64,000 nucleotides of DNA from Epiperipatus broadwayi (taxonomy: Eukaryota; Onychophora; Udeonychophora; Euonychophora; Peripatidae). Positions within the stretch are counted from its first letter, which is position 1. Each line of letters begins with the position of its first letter. The notes under the pieces were generated by a model. It was given only the letters and a program-made list of their open reading frames with translations. It made no database searches and was not told the DNA's origin. The DNA is taken from the NCBI GenBank assembly GCA_028023455.1, contig JAQFVV010006199.1:4476972-4540971 (forward strand). Direction: 5' to 3'. Below, in pieces: positions 1-10,184 of the stretch. A program made the translations under genes and the position numbers.

Positions 1-269
1 TTTTTTAAAATTCTTTTTGATTTGTTTTATTCTTTTCATTATTTTATAAATGAATTATTTCTTATTTAATTATTAATACAAGTGACAAACTTCAGAATAT
101 TTTTTTTTTAAATTTAATTAATTTTTTTTTATTTAAAATTAAAAAATCTTTATTATTAAAAATTTATGATTCTGAAGCAATTAACTTATTTAAAAGTTTT
201 TTTACTATTAAGAATATATGGGAAGTAAGTAGAATTGTGAGTAATGTTTAGTTTAAATATGTTAATATT

Positions 270-400
270 CTGAAGTTCTTTACACTTAAGAAGTCTGCTT
301 GTAACAATGGAATTGGTTGTTTTAGAATTTATTTTTTTGGCTAGTCTGGTTGAAGTGTGAATTTAAGTAATTTTGATTATATATATAATATTTAAATACA
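270..400 (+). repeat. 3' end fragment of repeat family H (PLE-tail-like)
   Basis: This stretch matches the right arm of the palindrome at 32.0-32.28 kb. Both contain ctttacactt-agaagtctg, a run related to attggttgttttaga, and agtctgg(t/g)t, and both end in a TTTTGATTATATA tail. It is a single plus-strand copy without the inverted partner. The match was found by reading, not by alignment, so the borders are approximate. Confidence 0.5.
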
Positions 401-540
401 AGTATATTATATATACTTTTAAGCTAGATATAATTAGAAGGAATTTGAACCCAGATTTTCAAGCTCCCTTTAGTCATCCACTCCATCTCATACAACCAAC
501 ACTCATAATCACATACATATGAAAAAGATAAGTGATCTCC

Positions 541-592
541 AATATATGAATCAGAATTCATCAGTTGATCCAGATCATCATATCCCACACAC
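541..592 (-). ncRNA. Decayed hammerhead ribozyme, family A
   Basis: On the minus strand the CUGAUGA box is intact, followed by a degraded stem II. The GAAA box is missing, as if a short segment had been lost before the 'attggagatcac' end. It is identified mainly by alignment to the 852-910 copy. It is unlikely to cleave. Confidence 0.4.
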
Positions 593-851
593 ACACATAT
601 AATCTTTTCCATTCTCCAACTCTTCAACCATCTGGTGATGGCATGTTTGAAGCCTTGTTTGCCAATTTTGTGCCATTCCAATGTTGACCATAAGTCATTC
701 TGACATCTCATGTGCAGGACCTTAAGCTCATTTAAACACACAGAAGAGGGATGGGTAAAATACAGACTGAATATGTAATATTTAAATATAAGTATATTAT
801 ATATACTTTTATATACTGATTATATATATATGTATGTGTGTGAGAGATGAT

Positions 852-910
852 GATCTGATACAACTGGTGAGTGCTGGTTCAGTGTGAAATATGTACATTG
901 GAGATCACTT
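852..910 (+). ncRNA. Hammerhead-like ribozyme remnant, family A
   Basis: The first box reads CTGGTGA, one change from CTGATGA. It is followed by a stem II (GTGCTG / CAGTGT around a GTT loop) held partly by G-U pairs, and then GAAA. The stem III segment appears slightly expanded compared with family B. Stem layout and loop match the clean family B copy at 35.72 kb, so this is a decayed relative. Confidence 0.45.
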
Positions 911-1534
911 ATCTTTTTTTGCATATATGTGGACATGTGTGTTGGTTATATGAGATGGAGTGAATGACTAAAGGGATCTTGAAAGTCTGGATTCACATCT
1001 TCTCTAATTACATCTAGCTTAAAAGTATACATACTGGTATTTAAATATGACGTATTCAGCCTGTATTCTACCCAATCCCACTTCTGTGTTGTTAAATGGG
1101 CTTAAGATCCTGCAAATGAGAGGTCAGAATGACTTATGGTCAATATGGGTGTGACAACAAAATTGGAAAACAAGAGCTTTGAACATGCCATCACCAGATT
1201 TTCAATGATATGAATGGCTGAAGAGTTGGAGAATGGAGAAAATTGAAGTCTTTTCATTAAAGCTTGAAAATTTGTTATCTTAATATAAACTGAGCACTGA
1301 TTATATATATTCATGGGAGATGATCTATATCAAGTAATGAGTGCTGGTTCAGCATGAAGTGGAAGACTAAAGAGAGCTTGAAAGTTTGGGTTCAAATTCT
1401 CTCTAATTATATATATATATATATATTTGCACGGAAATCAAGTCATACATCATGTGACTTAATTTAATAAACTTGTATAAACAAATGTTATATAACTAGC
1501 ATGAATAGCTCGAATAGCTTTTAAAAAGCTTTTC

Positions 1535-1599
1535 TGAATATCCTTATCCCCAGACTGATTTCTGATTGTTGCTGTTATCAGTGATGTGCTAGAATATTC
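1535..1599 (-). ncRNA. Hammerhead ribozyme remnant, family D, minus-strand unit
   Basis: On the minus strand, in order: an outer helix (GAATAT with ATATTC), CTGATAA (a change at the normally invariant G), a short arm, GAAA, and then CAGTC before TGGGGATA. The changed first box should abolish cleavage. It aligns with the better copies at 2139 and 2538. Confidence 0.5.
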
Positions 1600-2138
1600 A
1601 GACATTAGATCTAAAAATATGAGGTCAAGCCCAGCATTTATCTAATAGTTAACTATTAATTAGAAAATCTGAAATTTTCAGATATCTATATGTCTTCAAA
1701 TCTAGCTATCTAACTTAAATAGTCATATGGGACTGAATTAAGTTTAGATACACCATATATTAACATTTTTAGCAATATAACATCGCCAAAGCCTCAAGAG
1801 AAAAACTATAATTGCAAGGAAAATCAAATCATACATCACATGACTTAATTTAATAAGCTTGTACCACAAATGTTATATCATGAGAATGAATAGTTCTTGA
1901 CAAGCTTTTCTGAATATTCTTATAATTATAGTTTTGCTTTTGAGACCATGGTGATGTTATATTGCTAAAGATTTTAATATATGATGTATCTGAACTTAGT
2001 TTAGTCCCATATGGCTATTTAAGTTAGATAGCTGGATTTGAAGACATGTAGATGTCTGAAAATTTTTAGATTTTTTAATTAATAGTTAACTATTAGATAA
2101 ATACTGGACTTGACCTGGAATTTTTAGATCTAAAGGCA

Positions 2139-2201
2139 GAATATGTTAACACCTCACTGATGATATCCAACAGCTAGAAACTGGTCTGGGGATAAGGATA
2201 T
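2139..2201 (+). ncRNA. Type I hammerhead ribozyme, family D
   Basis: Both conserved boxes are present: CTGATGA at 2157-2163 and GAAA at 2177-2180, followed by CTGGTC. Stem III is minimal: the last A of GAAA pairs with U of GUC, plus one C-G pair around a two-base UG loop. Stem I pairs CCTCA with TGGGG (five pairs, one G-U), with an outer AT-rich helix beyond an internal loop. Stem II (TATC / GCTA around CAACA) has one mismatch. The family consensus was probably TAGC / GCTA. Cleavage would fall after the GTC ending at 2186. Confidence 0.72.
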
Positions 2202-2231
2202 CCAACAGCTAGAAACTGGTCTGGGGATAAG
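2162..2231 (+). repeat. 35 bp tandem duplication inside a hammerhead
   Basis: The block starting gatatccaacagctagaaac is repeated directly with a 35 bp period (2162-2196 and 2197-2231). The second copy lacks the CTGATGA box, so it adds only a spare 3' half of the ribozyme (GAAA, GGTC, TGGGGATA). Confidence 0.9.
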
Positions 2232-2537
2232 GATATTCAGAAAATCTTGTTAAGAGTTATCCATGCTCATTATATAACATATATAGTACAAGCTTATTAA
2301 ATTGTCACATCATGTATGACTTGGTTTTCTTGCAATTATAGTTTTGCTCTTGAGGCTTTGGTGATGTTATATTGCTAAAGCTATTAATATATGATATATC
2401 TGAATTTAGTTCAGTCTCATATGGCTATTTAAGTTAGATAGCTGAATTTGAAGACATAGAGGTCTGAACATTTCAGATTTTCTAATTAATAATTAATTAT
2501 TAGATAGATGCTGGTCTTGACTTTAGATCTAGTGATA

Positions 2538-2602
2538 GAATACTTTAGCACCTCACTGATGACAGTCAACAGCTAGAAACTTGTCTGGGGATAAAGATAT
2601 TT
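2538..2602 (+). ncRNA. Type I hammerhead ribozyme, family D, second unit
   Basis: CTGATGA lies at 2556-2562 and GAAA at 2576-2579, followed by CTTGTC. Stem I is again CCTCA with TGGGG. Stem III is one C-G plus one A-U pair around UU. Stem II is CAGT / GCTA around CAACA, weakened by one mismatch and one G-U. It sits about one monomer downstream of the 2139 copy, showing tandem repetition of the ribozyme. Confidence 0.7.
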
Positions 2603-2639
2603 GGAAAAGCTTATTAAGAGCTATTCACACTCATTATAT

Positions 2640-2850
2640 ATATATACATAATAAGGTACCGGTCAAAAAGAAGCCAACACATCAACAAACCCAAACTCAA
2701 AGTCGGATTCAAACTCAGGCAGTTCAAACTGAATTCAAACCCAACTCACTGGCTCAGATCAAATCAATGGATGACATATATCGATGGTACATGACTATGC
2801 ACCAAGGAATTAGCTCAACAATGATGATGATTAATGAGACCCCTATTTAA
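2640..2850 (+). pseudogene. Unrecognised Gln/Thr-rich reading-frame fragment
   Basis: Downstream of the last family D ribozyme, an open frame of about 70 codons ends at TAA 2848-2850. It is rich in Q and T near the start (KKKPTHQQTQTQSRIQTQ) and later reads MDDIYRWYMTMHQG. Base composition is less AT-rich than the flanks, which suggests former coding sequence. The open frame runs upstream into the ribozyme repeat at 2581, and that part is not credible as protein. I do not recognise the family. It could be the tail of a retroelement polyprotein or chance. Confidence 0.25.
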
Positions 2851-2859
2851 CTCTAACGA

Positions 2860-4900
2860 AGTATAATAAAATAACTAAGAATCTTTATAAGTCAACTCAT
2901 ATATATATGTTCGGGTTGCCAATACAGACAGTGAGCATTAATATTAAAATAATTTGAATAAAAAGAAAGTAAAAAAAAACCAAATGGGTTAATAAAATGT
3001 TTAATAATAATTATAATTTTGTTCAACTTTTAGATTGTGATTATATAGATTACCTCTAGTCTTTAAACGGAATTTATATTTACAACAAGAATGGCAGTCC
3101 TTATTATATGCCAATACTATTACGCAATATTATATGATAAATATATGTCTATGCCCCTGACAAGAAAATAAAGGTAGATAAAGGTATTTGGCTATGACTG
3201 AAATTATTATTCTGATTCTAAAGGAAAGAATGTGATATTTATTTTCACATTCGTAAATCAATTCACAAAGACGTATTTAGGGCATAACTTTAATATTTAA
3301 TAGAAAACTTACTTAATTATAAATAAATATGAATTTGTTCGACTTTAATAAAATCAATTCATCACGATTTAAGAGCACTAGAGCGGGCTTTACTGGAACT
3401 GAGAAATAAACAGTACTGATGACTTATTAGCTATAAAAATGAACACGATAAATATGACGGCTGGTCGGTGATTTAAGTATGAGGGGAAACCAGGCTGGGT
3501 CATAGCCACGAGCCTTTGGTGTTCCAATATAATAAAAAAATGAGCAAGTGGAGGAAGTGCTTTCTTCCTAGATAATTAAACTAATAGAAATATCACCGAG
3601 GACAAGCCTATGAAACAGGAGATGGCTCGCGTCAGCAACCTTCGGAAAATGATGACTTGATAATCATCGTATTTAAATAATAAAACCCAATTTATATAAA
3701 GAGTGCTCTACATGATGACCTGATCAAGTTAAATTAAAGTCAAATGTGCTTTAATCAAAAAGTATTTAATGCAATTAGAAATTATATTAATTATGCCCTA
3801 AATCCCATGCCCTTCCTGAATATTACTAGAAAGTATAAAATTTGAATTAGAATATATTCATTTAACTCCTTTATCAACCTTTTTGCAAAACAATATATTA
3901 ATGTGAATAAATAGATATTATAAACTCAGTAAAGTGGCCGGGAGCATAGGTTAGAAATTGAGCTAATAATTTGTTGTTATTAGCCATTAATAAAATAGCA
4001 AAAATTGTATAAATCCTTCAACTCGATAATTAATAGAACTGTATCAAATTAGTTCTAGTGGGTAAGAATTACTATAAAAATAAATATAATATTATTTAAC
4101 ACGGCAAATGCAACAAAGGAAATTATTATCGAGTTGAAGTTATTATTGGCATATAATAAAAAATAAATTATATTAATAATCATCTAGAAAATATATAATA
4201 GGGTTAAATAAATGAACCACCATCATAAGAAAGGAAAGTTAACAGATATTAAATTTAAAGACTAGAGATAGATAATTACTACATAATTTAAAATAACATT
4301 AATAAAAAGACAATTTTACAGTAGATAGCTTAAAGATGTTTTAATTTAAAGTTCAGAACTGGCCAGGTCCAAAAGGAAAGATATTACCATTTCTTCATGG
4401 TTGGCTTCTGAGTTTCCACAGGGCAGAGTCCAGTTGGGTGAAACATATGCGCGCATTTTGAAAATTATGTGAATAGTATTTTGATGGATTTCTCTAAGGT
4501 TTTGGCAGCTTACGATTGATATATGAATTTTTATATTGCAGCCACATTGAAGATTTTCAGGGGACTTAAGGAACTGTAGTCAGACTCTTGAAGTTAAGCC
4601 CCCCCACCATGGTAGAAACCCTATTTTACTTCATAATTTAACTGGGCGGCTTCTTCTCTAATGAAATATATATGGATTCTCTTAATGAGGAATAATAGCT
4701 GCTTGAAAACTTTTTTGGGCTATTTATCTGTTCTCTGATGCCTTCAGGCAAGCGCTTCTTTCATTATCAATTTATTAGTTGTTTTTAGATACATTCCTTC
4801 GATAAGGCTTTCAAACTCATTAACTTGAATTTATTTTCTAATTAGAAAATGAATTTTTAAAATCAGAAAAATGATTTTAATTAGCGACCATCCTTACATT
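2860..4900. other. Unassigned 2 kb block with GC-richer islands
   Basis: No long open frame is present. Two stretches (about 3370-3700 and 4330-4640) are clearly less AT-rich than their surroundings and look like the remains of an inserted or structured sequence. A perfect 15 bp inverted repeat (4016-4030 with 4125-4139) brackets about 94 bp. I compared the islands by eye with common motifs of mitochondrial rRNA, tRNA and RT and saw no convincing match. An old LTR or a nuclear organelle copy are possibilities, not calls. Confidence 0.3.
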
Positions 4901-5805
4901 TTAAATACTTATCTTTTTTTTTAATTAATAAAAACTTTACCCATTGTTTTTGGAAAGGGTCAATCTGAAAGCTTATCGAAAGAATGTAGCTTTTAATCAT
5001 TAAAAATTTGAACAAACTATTTAAAGTAAAATAAAACATTCCCGATGCAATGAAACTTTAGAATGAATATGTACATTTAAATATTTATAAATATATATGC
5101 ACAATCCACGCAGTTATAATATATATAAATTCAGGAATAATTATATTATGAATTTATTAGTAAAAATGATTAATTTAAATCTCAAACGAGTTAATTTTAA
5201 CACACATTTATAATAGGTTTTTTTTAAGGAAACTAGCGTGGATTGAACGAATAAATCCCCATTGCATCGGAAATTCAAGGTTGATACAAGGATTTGAAGT
5301 TGGCTACATGTGAAAGATCATGAAGCTAGGATCAAACTTAGATCCGACTGCTTCAATAATAAGGTATTTATTTACATAACACTATGTTAATAAATTGTAA
5401 TTGTAAATTACTGATCAGACTAATGCACATGTGCTTTACAGATTTATAAATATATATTGTAACTATTACATTCAAAGAAATGTTAGTTTATAAATAGACA
5501 ACAAATAAAAATAAAATAAATGGAAATAATATTAAATCAATTATTGTTTTCATACTCAATTATTATTAGATTTTATAATTCTACAAATTTGTTTTTTATT
5601 TATCAATAATTATTTTTAAATAATGTTTTTCTGAAGGTTTGTAATAATGGTATTTTAGATGTATTTATGTATTGGACTATTTCCATCTTATATACTTTAT
5701 TTAAATTTTCCATTTACATTCAACTGTTAGTTATAGTGCTCAGGTTATTATTTGCACAACATTTTGAGTAGTATTGTTTTTAGGTGTTGCTAACCTGATT
5801 AGTGA

Positions 5806-5910
5806 CAGTACTCAGTACTAGCATGGGAATCAAACCTGAAACCTTAGATTCTTGAATATTGAATTTTAAGGTAATGCTCTAACCAACAGAGCCAACCTTT
5901 GAAAGGCAAC
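5806..5910 (-). repeat. tRNA-like module (SINE head or PLE 3' end), left arm
   Basis: Read on the minus strand: TTGGCTCTGTTGGTTAGAGC, a good RNA polymerase III A box, then an anticodon-like arm (ACCTTA pairing with TAAGGT), then GGTTTGATTCCC, a near-consensus B box. The anticodon arm is too long for a working tRNA. It mirrors 6667-6760. Confidence 0.65.
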
Positions 5911-5986
5911 AGTCAATAGAAATTTATCATACTTATCTATGAGATCCCTTCTGATTTCACCACCTTTTCCTGAATAGCAAAGTTGA

Positions 5987-6274
5987 TTAGTGATTTCCAT
6001 ACATTATAAATAGTAACATAGGTTGACTTATAGAGTTATTCACCATTTTCATGTGAGAAGCTTTCTTGAATTTTCTTCTTTGTACCTTTTTCTCTCTATC
6101 CAATATTTTTGTATTTTCCCAATTGAACATATGTTCATTGGTACATACATGGTCTGATACCTTTAACACATCTGTTTTCTCTCTTTTAATCATCAGCTTG
6201 TATTCTTGCACATGCTTTTCAATGGTATGACTTGTCTCACCAATATATTCTTCCACATTCACATGGTATTTCAC
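5987..6274 (-). pseudogene. GIY-YIG endonuclease fragment of PLE-2, left arm
   Basis: The 95-residue open frame contains VNVEEYIGETSHTIEKHVQE, the YIG half of a GIY-YIG nuclease with the usual basic helix. It is followed by VSDHVCTNEHMFNWENTKI and LDREKKVQRRKFKKASHM, which resemble the D/E-H, 'INWE.. KILDRE' and 'RRKF.EA' blocks common in PLE endonucleases. The upstream GIY strand and all of RT are absent because the palindrome centre cuts here. In PLEs this domain nicks target DNA for target-primed reverse transcription. It is almost certainly non-functional. Confidence 0.7.
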
Positions 6275-6322
6275 AGTAGCAGTTTTTGCTTTTCAGCATT
6301 TCTAGTTTAGTGAAAGGCAAAA

Positions 6323-6577
6323 ATGGCATGTATGAAATACCATATGAACATGAAAGAATATATATTAGTGAGACCAATCACCCCCATTGAAAAGCTACTG
6401 CAAGAACAGAAACTGATAATTAGAAGAGAGAAAATGGATGTGTCTAAGATAGCAGACCATGTATGTAATGAAGAACATATATTCAATTGGGAACATACAA
6501 AAATATTGGATAGAGAGGAAAAGTACAAAGAAGAAAAATTCACAGCTGCTGCTCACATGATAATGGCAAATATGTAA
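6323..6577 (+). pseudogene. GIY-YIG endonuclease fragment of PLE-2, right arm
   Basis: This is the mirror copy of the 5987-6274 fragment. It aligns through MKYHMNMKEYI, EKLLQEQKLIIRREK, DHVCNEEHIFNWEHTKILD and REEKYKEEKF. The YIGET core has decayed to YILVRPI, so the active-site strand is damaged. It stops at TAA about 100 bp before the tRNA-like module. Divergence between the arms is much greater than in the 11-14 kb palindrome, so this copy is older. Confidence 0.7.
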
Positions 6578-6666
6578 CTATACATAATGTATGAAAAACA
6601 CTAATCAACTTTGCTTTTAGGAAAAAGTGGAGAAATCATGTATATAAAATTTCTACTGTATATTAT

Positions 6667-6760
6667 TTGGCAGAATGGCTCACTTGGTTAGAGTGTTACC
6701 TTAAAATTCAATATTCAAGAATCTAAGTGTCCAGGTTCAATTCCCTTGCTAGTACTGTCA
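6667..6760 (+). repeat. tRNA-like module (SINE head or PLE 3' end), right arm
   Basis: The A box reads TGGCTCACTTGGTTAGAG (6676-6693) and the B box GGTTCAATTCC (6734-6744). They are separated by an expanded AT-rich anticodon arm. About 90 bp upstream is the end of the GIY-YIG fragment. Because the mirror arm has the same order, the module was joined to the element before the palindrome formed. Confidence 0.68.
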
Positions 6761-6964
6761 CTGGTCAGACTAGTAATGCATGAAGGAAAGAGGAAAATAA
6801 TACCATTCGAAATGTTGTGCTATTATTGTTAGATGAATGTAATTAGAAAATTTAAACAAAGTTAAATTTTTTAAGACATTTCAATACTTAATATTAGATT
6901 ATGGAAATAACCCAATATATAAATACAATTTTTAAAAAATGGTGTTTTTTTTTTTAATTTTACT

Positions 6965-8815
6965 TTAATACTTTACTAAATGCCATCTGAATGAAAAGAA
7001 ATACGGAGATACGTATGGGTGTTAGCTAATAAATTTGAGCGTGCATCATTGCCCGTATCTAAATGATACTATCAGTATTAAAATAATTATTTCAAAATAA
7101 ATTATAAATTATATTTCTTATAAACGGTATTGTATCTTAATAAAAAATGGTAAACGACCACAAATTTATATTAAATTTATGTTAAAATGAACCTTTAAAT
7201 TTTTTTAATATTATAAAATAAATTATTTGATTTTTTTTTTTAATATTTAATATTTAGATGACAAAAATTTAAAAGTAAAATTTGTAAAAAGCAAGTTTGT
7301 GCTTTTACAAAAGACGGATTGAAAATAAAATGTAGCTGGTGAACGATGGATGGAATGATATATTAACAAAAATCTCGTAAACATTTCAAATCCCTAGAAT
7401 TTTAATCTTATATCTGTCTCTTCAATGCTTTATTGTGAATTATTATTTCAGTGTAAAGGAAAAAAGCTCTATATATTTTACAGATGGAATAGAAAAGTTT
7501 ATTACATATATATGTAAAACACAAGGAATCCTCATTGGCAATATGTATTATATGCATCATTTCTAAAGTTGACATTGAGAAAGGAAAAGGAAGAGCAATT
7601 TTTATTTAGGCCTCTATTTATATAAATTAATTCAAAAGAAAACAAATTACAAAAGGTAATATTTATATAGTTATACTTCTATGCCATTACATAAACAATA
7701 ACATTTGAAAATAAATAAATACCCCCCACACACACACACATGCATGTCTAAGTATTTTTCAGTTGTCTCAGCAAGACACAACTTCTCACATATCGTTATG
7801 CAAAAGTCTGTGATAGGAGTCAGCTAAAGAATGTTGGTTCATCCAGAACACATCTTAGGGATTATCTTTTTTATATGTTGTTATTCATCGATTTAAAATA
7901 TATATGAATGAATTGGAATCACAAATATTTAAAATATTGCAGATATAAAAAAGAGAAATAGTGTAGGATTAAGTATTCCATGTGGTTGCATTTAATAATA
8001 GTTGATATAATTAAAGTTTTAAATTTATATCATGATTAAAAATGATATTATAATCTCTAGCATAATAAATGATTAATAATAATTATAAAAATATTTAACT
8101 AAAGGTATTGTTATTATAGATGTGAGTGCAGGAAATTTGGTACTTGTGGATTAAATGGTTATGATGTAATACTTATTATGACAAAGAAAAGTTATCCAAA
8201 ACCTTTTTTTTTTTGCAATCTTTTTTCTTTCAAATGTTCTTGCTAAATCTATTATTATTTTCTTTCCCAATTTTCATTCTATAAATTTTTTCATTATAAT
8301 TTCTTCCATTTTTTTCTTCATAATTTCTTTTTTTCTTACCCTCTTAATATCTTATATTTTGTTTTTTAATTTTTCTTTATGGTTTCTGCATTGCCATAGT
8401 TTCTATCTTTCTTTTTCATTACATTCTTCAACCTTTATTACATTATTGTTATTTATTTCTACAAATTAGATTATTTGTCATTCAAAAAAATTATTTATTT
8501 ATTTTTAAATTTTTTATGCTACAAATATACCGTCTATGTTTTTTGTTCAAACCACATTGCTCAAAAAACATAGAAATGGTTAAATTTAAACAAAATTTAC
8601 AAAAATAGTTATTTAAATATTTATTCCAATATGTAATTCTACTTTATTATTAAATACTTAATGAATAAAAAAAATGCCTTCATTATGATTATAGTTATTT
8701 TAAAGATCAGAATAAAATTTTTAACATTATTGTGAATTAATTTAAAAGGAGTGAGAGAAACCTTTCTTAATTGAGCTTATTTTAGCATAGGACATTAGTA
8801 AATAATAGCCTATAC
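6965..8815. other. AT-rich sequence without recognised features
   Basis: No open frame or repeat I can name. It contains a short CA run at 7731-7740 and T-rich stretches at 8200-8480. Confidence 0.6.
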
Positions 8816-8819
8816 ATGT

Positions 8820-9080
8820 ATAATCAGATAAAATAAATATAATAATTAAAATATTCTGGAATAAACACTGTAGCATTAAATATGTAAAATAAATCAATTA
8901 TACCTATAGCCAGCTTATAGTAGTGTACACCATCCTGATTAGCATCTCATCAGTGAGATTTTTGTTTGTTTGTTTGTGTTTACATTTTAATTGCTAAATG
9001 TTGATTAGAATGTTATACCCTGTAGTAAGCTGGCTATAGCTATTATTGATTTTTTTTTATTGGTATATTGTATAGTTTAT
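8820..9080. repeat. Foldback of repeat C (PLE-3 3' tail)
   Basis: The block 'gtaagctggctatag' on the right (9026-9040) mirrors 'ctatagccagcttatag' on the left (8905-8921), with more pairing outward. The same tail (aagct-gctatagttattatt, then tattgg/aatattg, then tttattcc) follows the GIY-YIG remnants at 23.9 kb and, reversed, at 32.3-32.4 kb. It is therefore read as the 3' end of PLE-3, in outward-facing inverted copies. Confidence 0.55.
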
Positions 9081-9257
9081 TTCAGAATATTTTATTACAT
9101 ATATATAATTTTTTTAAAAGTAAACATAATTCATATAGTTGGGAGTTTAAATGTAATATAAAGAATTTGAACACAGACTTTCAAGCTCCCTTCAGCTATC
9201 TGCTCTATATCATACAACTGATAGGCAGGACCACACATATGTAAAAAAGTTAAATGC

Positions 9258-9310
9258 ACTCCAATATATTTATTTCATGCTAAATCAGCATCCATCAGTA
9301 GGTCAAGATC
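9258..9310 (-). ncRNA. Hammerhead-like ribozyme remnant, family A
   Basis: On the minus strand: CTGATGG (last box base changed), then stem II ATGCTG / TAGCAT around ATT (six pairs including one G-U), then GAAA. The stem III region has become AT-rich. Stem II matches the clean family B ribozyme. Confidence 0.5.
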
Positions 9311-9630
9311 ATCATCTCCCATATATATATATATATATATCATCATCTCCCATATATATATATATATATAATCAGTGCTCAATTTGTATTGAGATAACAA
9401 ATCTTCAAACTTTAATGGACAGACTTCAATCTACTCCACCCTCCAAGTCTTCAGCCATTTATATTATTGAAAATCTGATGGTGGCATCAACAAAGGATTT
9501 GGGTATTTCATCATCAGATTTTCAATGGTATAAATAGTTGAAGAAATGGAGAGTAGATTAGAATGAAACTTGTCTATTAAAGTTTGAAGATTTGCTATTT
9601 TAATATAAACCAAGCAATGATTATATATAT

Positions 9631-10042
9631 ATGAAAAGAAAGTTACTGTTAACACTAACTGAAATAATTATAAAAAATATACAAACCATTATACAATTAC
9701 AAATATCCAGTAACGCCCTCTGTTTAAAGGTCTATAACTCAATAATAGCAAACCTTAAAATGATACCACTTTAAGGTAGTATGCTAAACGATGTTAAATA
9801 TTGAAATACAGGCCTACTCAAACACAGAGCATGAAATTTTTAAGTAAGCAAACAATCTTAAATTTTGCTAATAAACTAACAAGTTTACAAAGTTATTAAA
9901 GACAAACTAAACATTAGATTTTAATCTTTAAACTCCTCCCAAACTATAAATGAAAAGGCAGTTACTGTTAACACTAACTGAAATAATTATAGAAAATATA
10001 CAAACCATTATACAATTACAAATATCCAGTAACGCCCTCTGT
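9631..10042 (+). mobile_element. Small element with 92 bp direct terminal repeats
   Basis: The block 9631-9723 is repeated at 9950-10042 with only a few differences. The inner 83 bp, from agttactgttaac to cgccctctgt, is nearly identical. The 226 bp between the repeats is non-coding. The unit interrupts a family A arm, so it inserted later. Direct ends around a short non-coding core fit a terminal-repeat retrotransposon in miniature. Each repeat also has GTTACTG and CAGTAAC near its two ends, so a duplicated MITE is an alternative. Confidence 0.6.
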
Positions 10043-10184
10043 GTGTGAGAGAGCGAGATGATGATCTGGAACAACTTATGAGAGATCATTATCTTTTTTC
10101 ACGTGTGTGGTCATCTGTATTGGTTGTGTTAGATAGAGTGGATAGCTGAAGGGAACTTGAAAGCCTGTGTTCAAATTCCCTATA

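Larger units (their letters stand above)
434..1420. mobile_element. Ribozyme repeat family A, head-to-head inverted copies
   Basis: The left arm (about 434-810) reads on the minus strand and the right arm (about 815-1420) on the plus strand. Shared blocks include a ttgaacccagattttcaagc type end, a 'ccactccatctcatacaac' block and an 'agagatgatgatctg' block. The right arm holds more than one unit, because the ribozyme region recurs at about 866 and 1337. A 105-residue reading frame on the minus strand (424-741) crosses the left arm. It resembles no protein I know and is probably chance in a non-coding repeat. Other copies lie at 9.16-10.18 kb and at the right window edge. Confidence 0.6.
1425..2660. 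mobile_element. Ribozyme repeat family D, head-to-head tandem array
   Basis: The left half (about 1425-1925) reads on the minus strand and the right half (about 1925-2660) on the plus strand. The 5' sides meet near 1922. Each side holds more than one monomer. On the plus side the CTGATGA box recurs at 2157 and 2556, a spacing of 399 bp that includes a 35 bp local duplication, so the basic monomer is about 364 bp. Each monomer has a hammerhead core, a 'catcacatgacttaattt' block, a 'tatattgctaaag' block and a 'catatggctatttaagttag' block. No protein is encoded. Tandem monomers with one ribozyme per unit are typical of retrozymes and PLE terminal repeats. Confidence 0.7.
5640..6960. mobile_element. 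PLE-2: head-to-head palindrome of GIY-YIG tails
   Basis: Two diverged copies of one PLE 3' region meet near 6303, with a loop of about 12 bases. The arms pair from about 5640 to 6960: position sums are constant at 12606 around the centre, and outer blocks such as tgtattggactatttcc at 5668 match the reverse of the block near 6915. Each arm has, going outward, a GIY-YIG fragment, a tRNA-like module and an AT-rich tail. RT is missing from both, so each is truncated on its 5' side. This is a different lineage from the 11-14 kb element. Confidence 0.75.
9159..10180. mobile_element. Ribozyme repeat family A, inverted pair with nested insert
   Basis: The left arm (9159-9495, minus) and right arm (9500-9630 plus 10043-10180, plus) meet near 9498, where 'aaaatctgatggtg' faces 'catcatcagatttt'. 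The outer ends carry the family A 'tttcaagctcccttcagctatctgctctat' block (left) and its reverse (10118-10170). The right arm is interrupted by the element at 9631-10042. Two TA runs of about 20 bp occur in the left arm. Confidence 0.6.

Noticed and set aside
3416-3445. CTGATGA in the GC-richer island near 3417
   Set aside because: No GAAA box follows at stem II distance and no flanking helix is visible. It is a chance heptamer.
3370-3700. Nuclear copy of mitochondrial rRNA
   Set aside because: I looked for strongly conserved mt rRNA strings and found none, so the call is unsupported despite the odd composition.
8935-8985. CTGATGAG on the minus strand in repeat C, resembling a hammerhead first box
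   Set aside because: No GAAA box or plausible stem II follows at the right distance, and the other repeat C copies lack the box.
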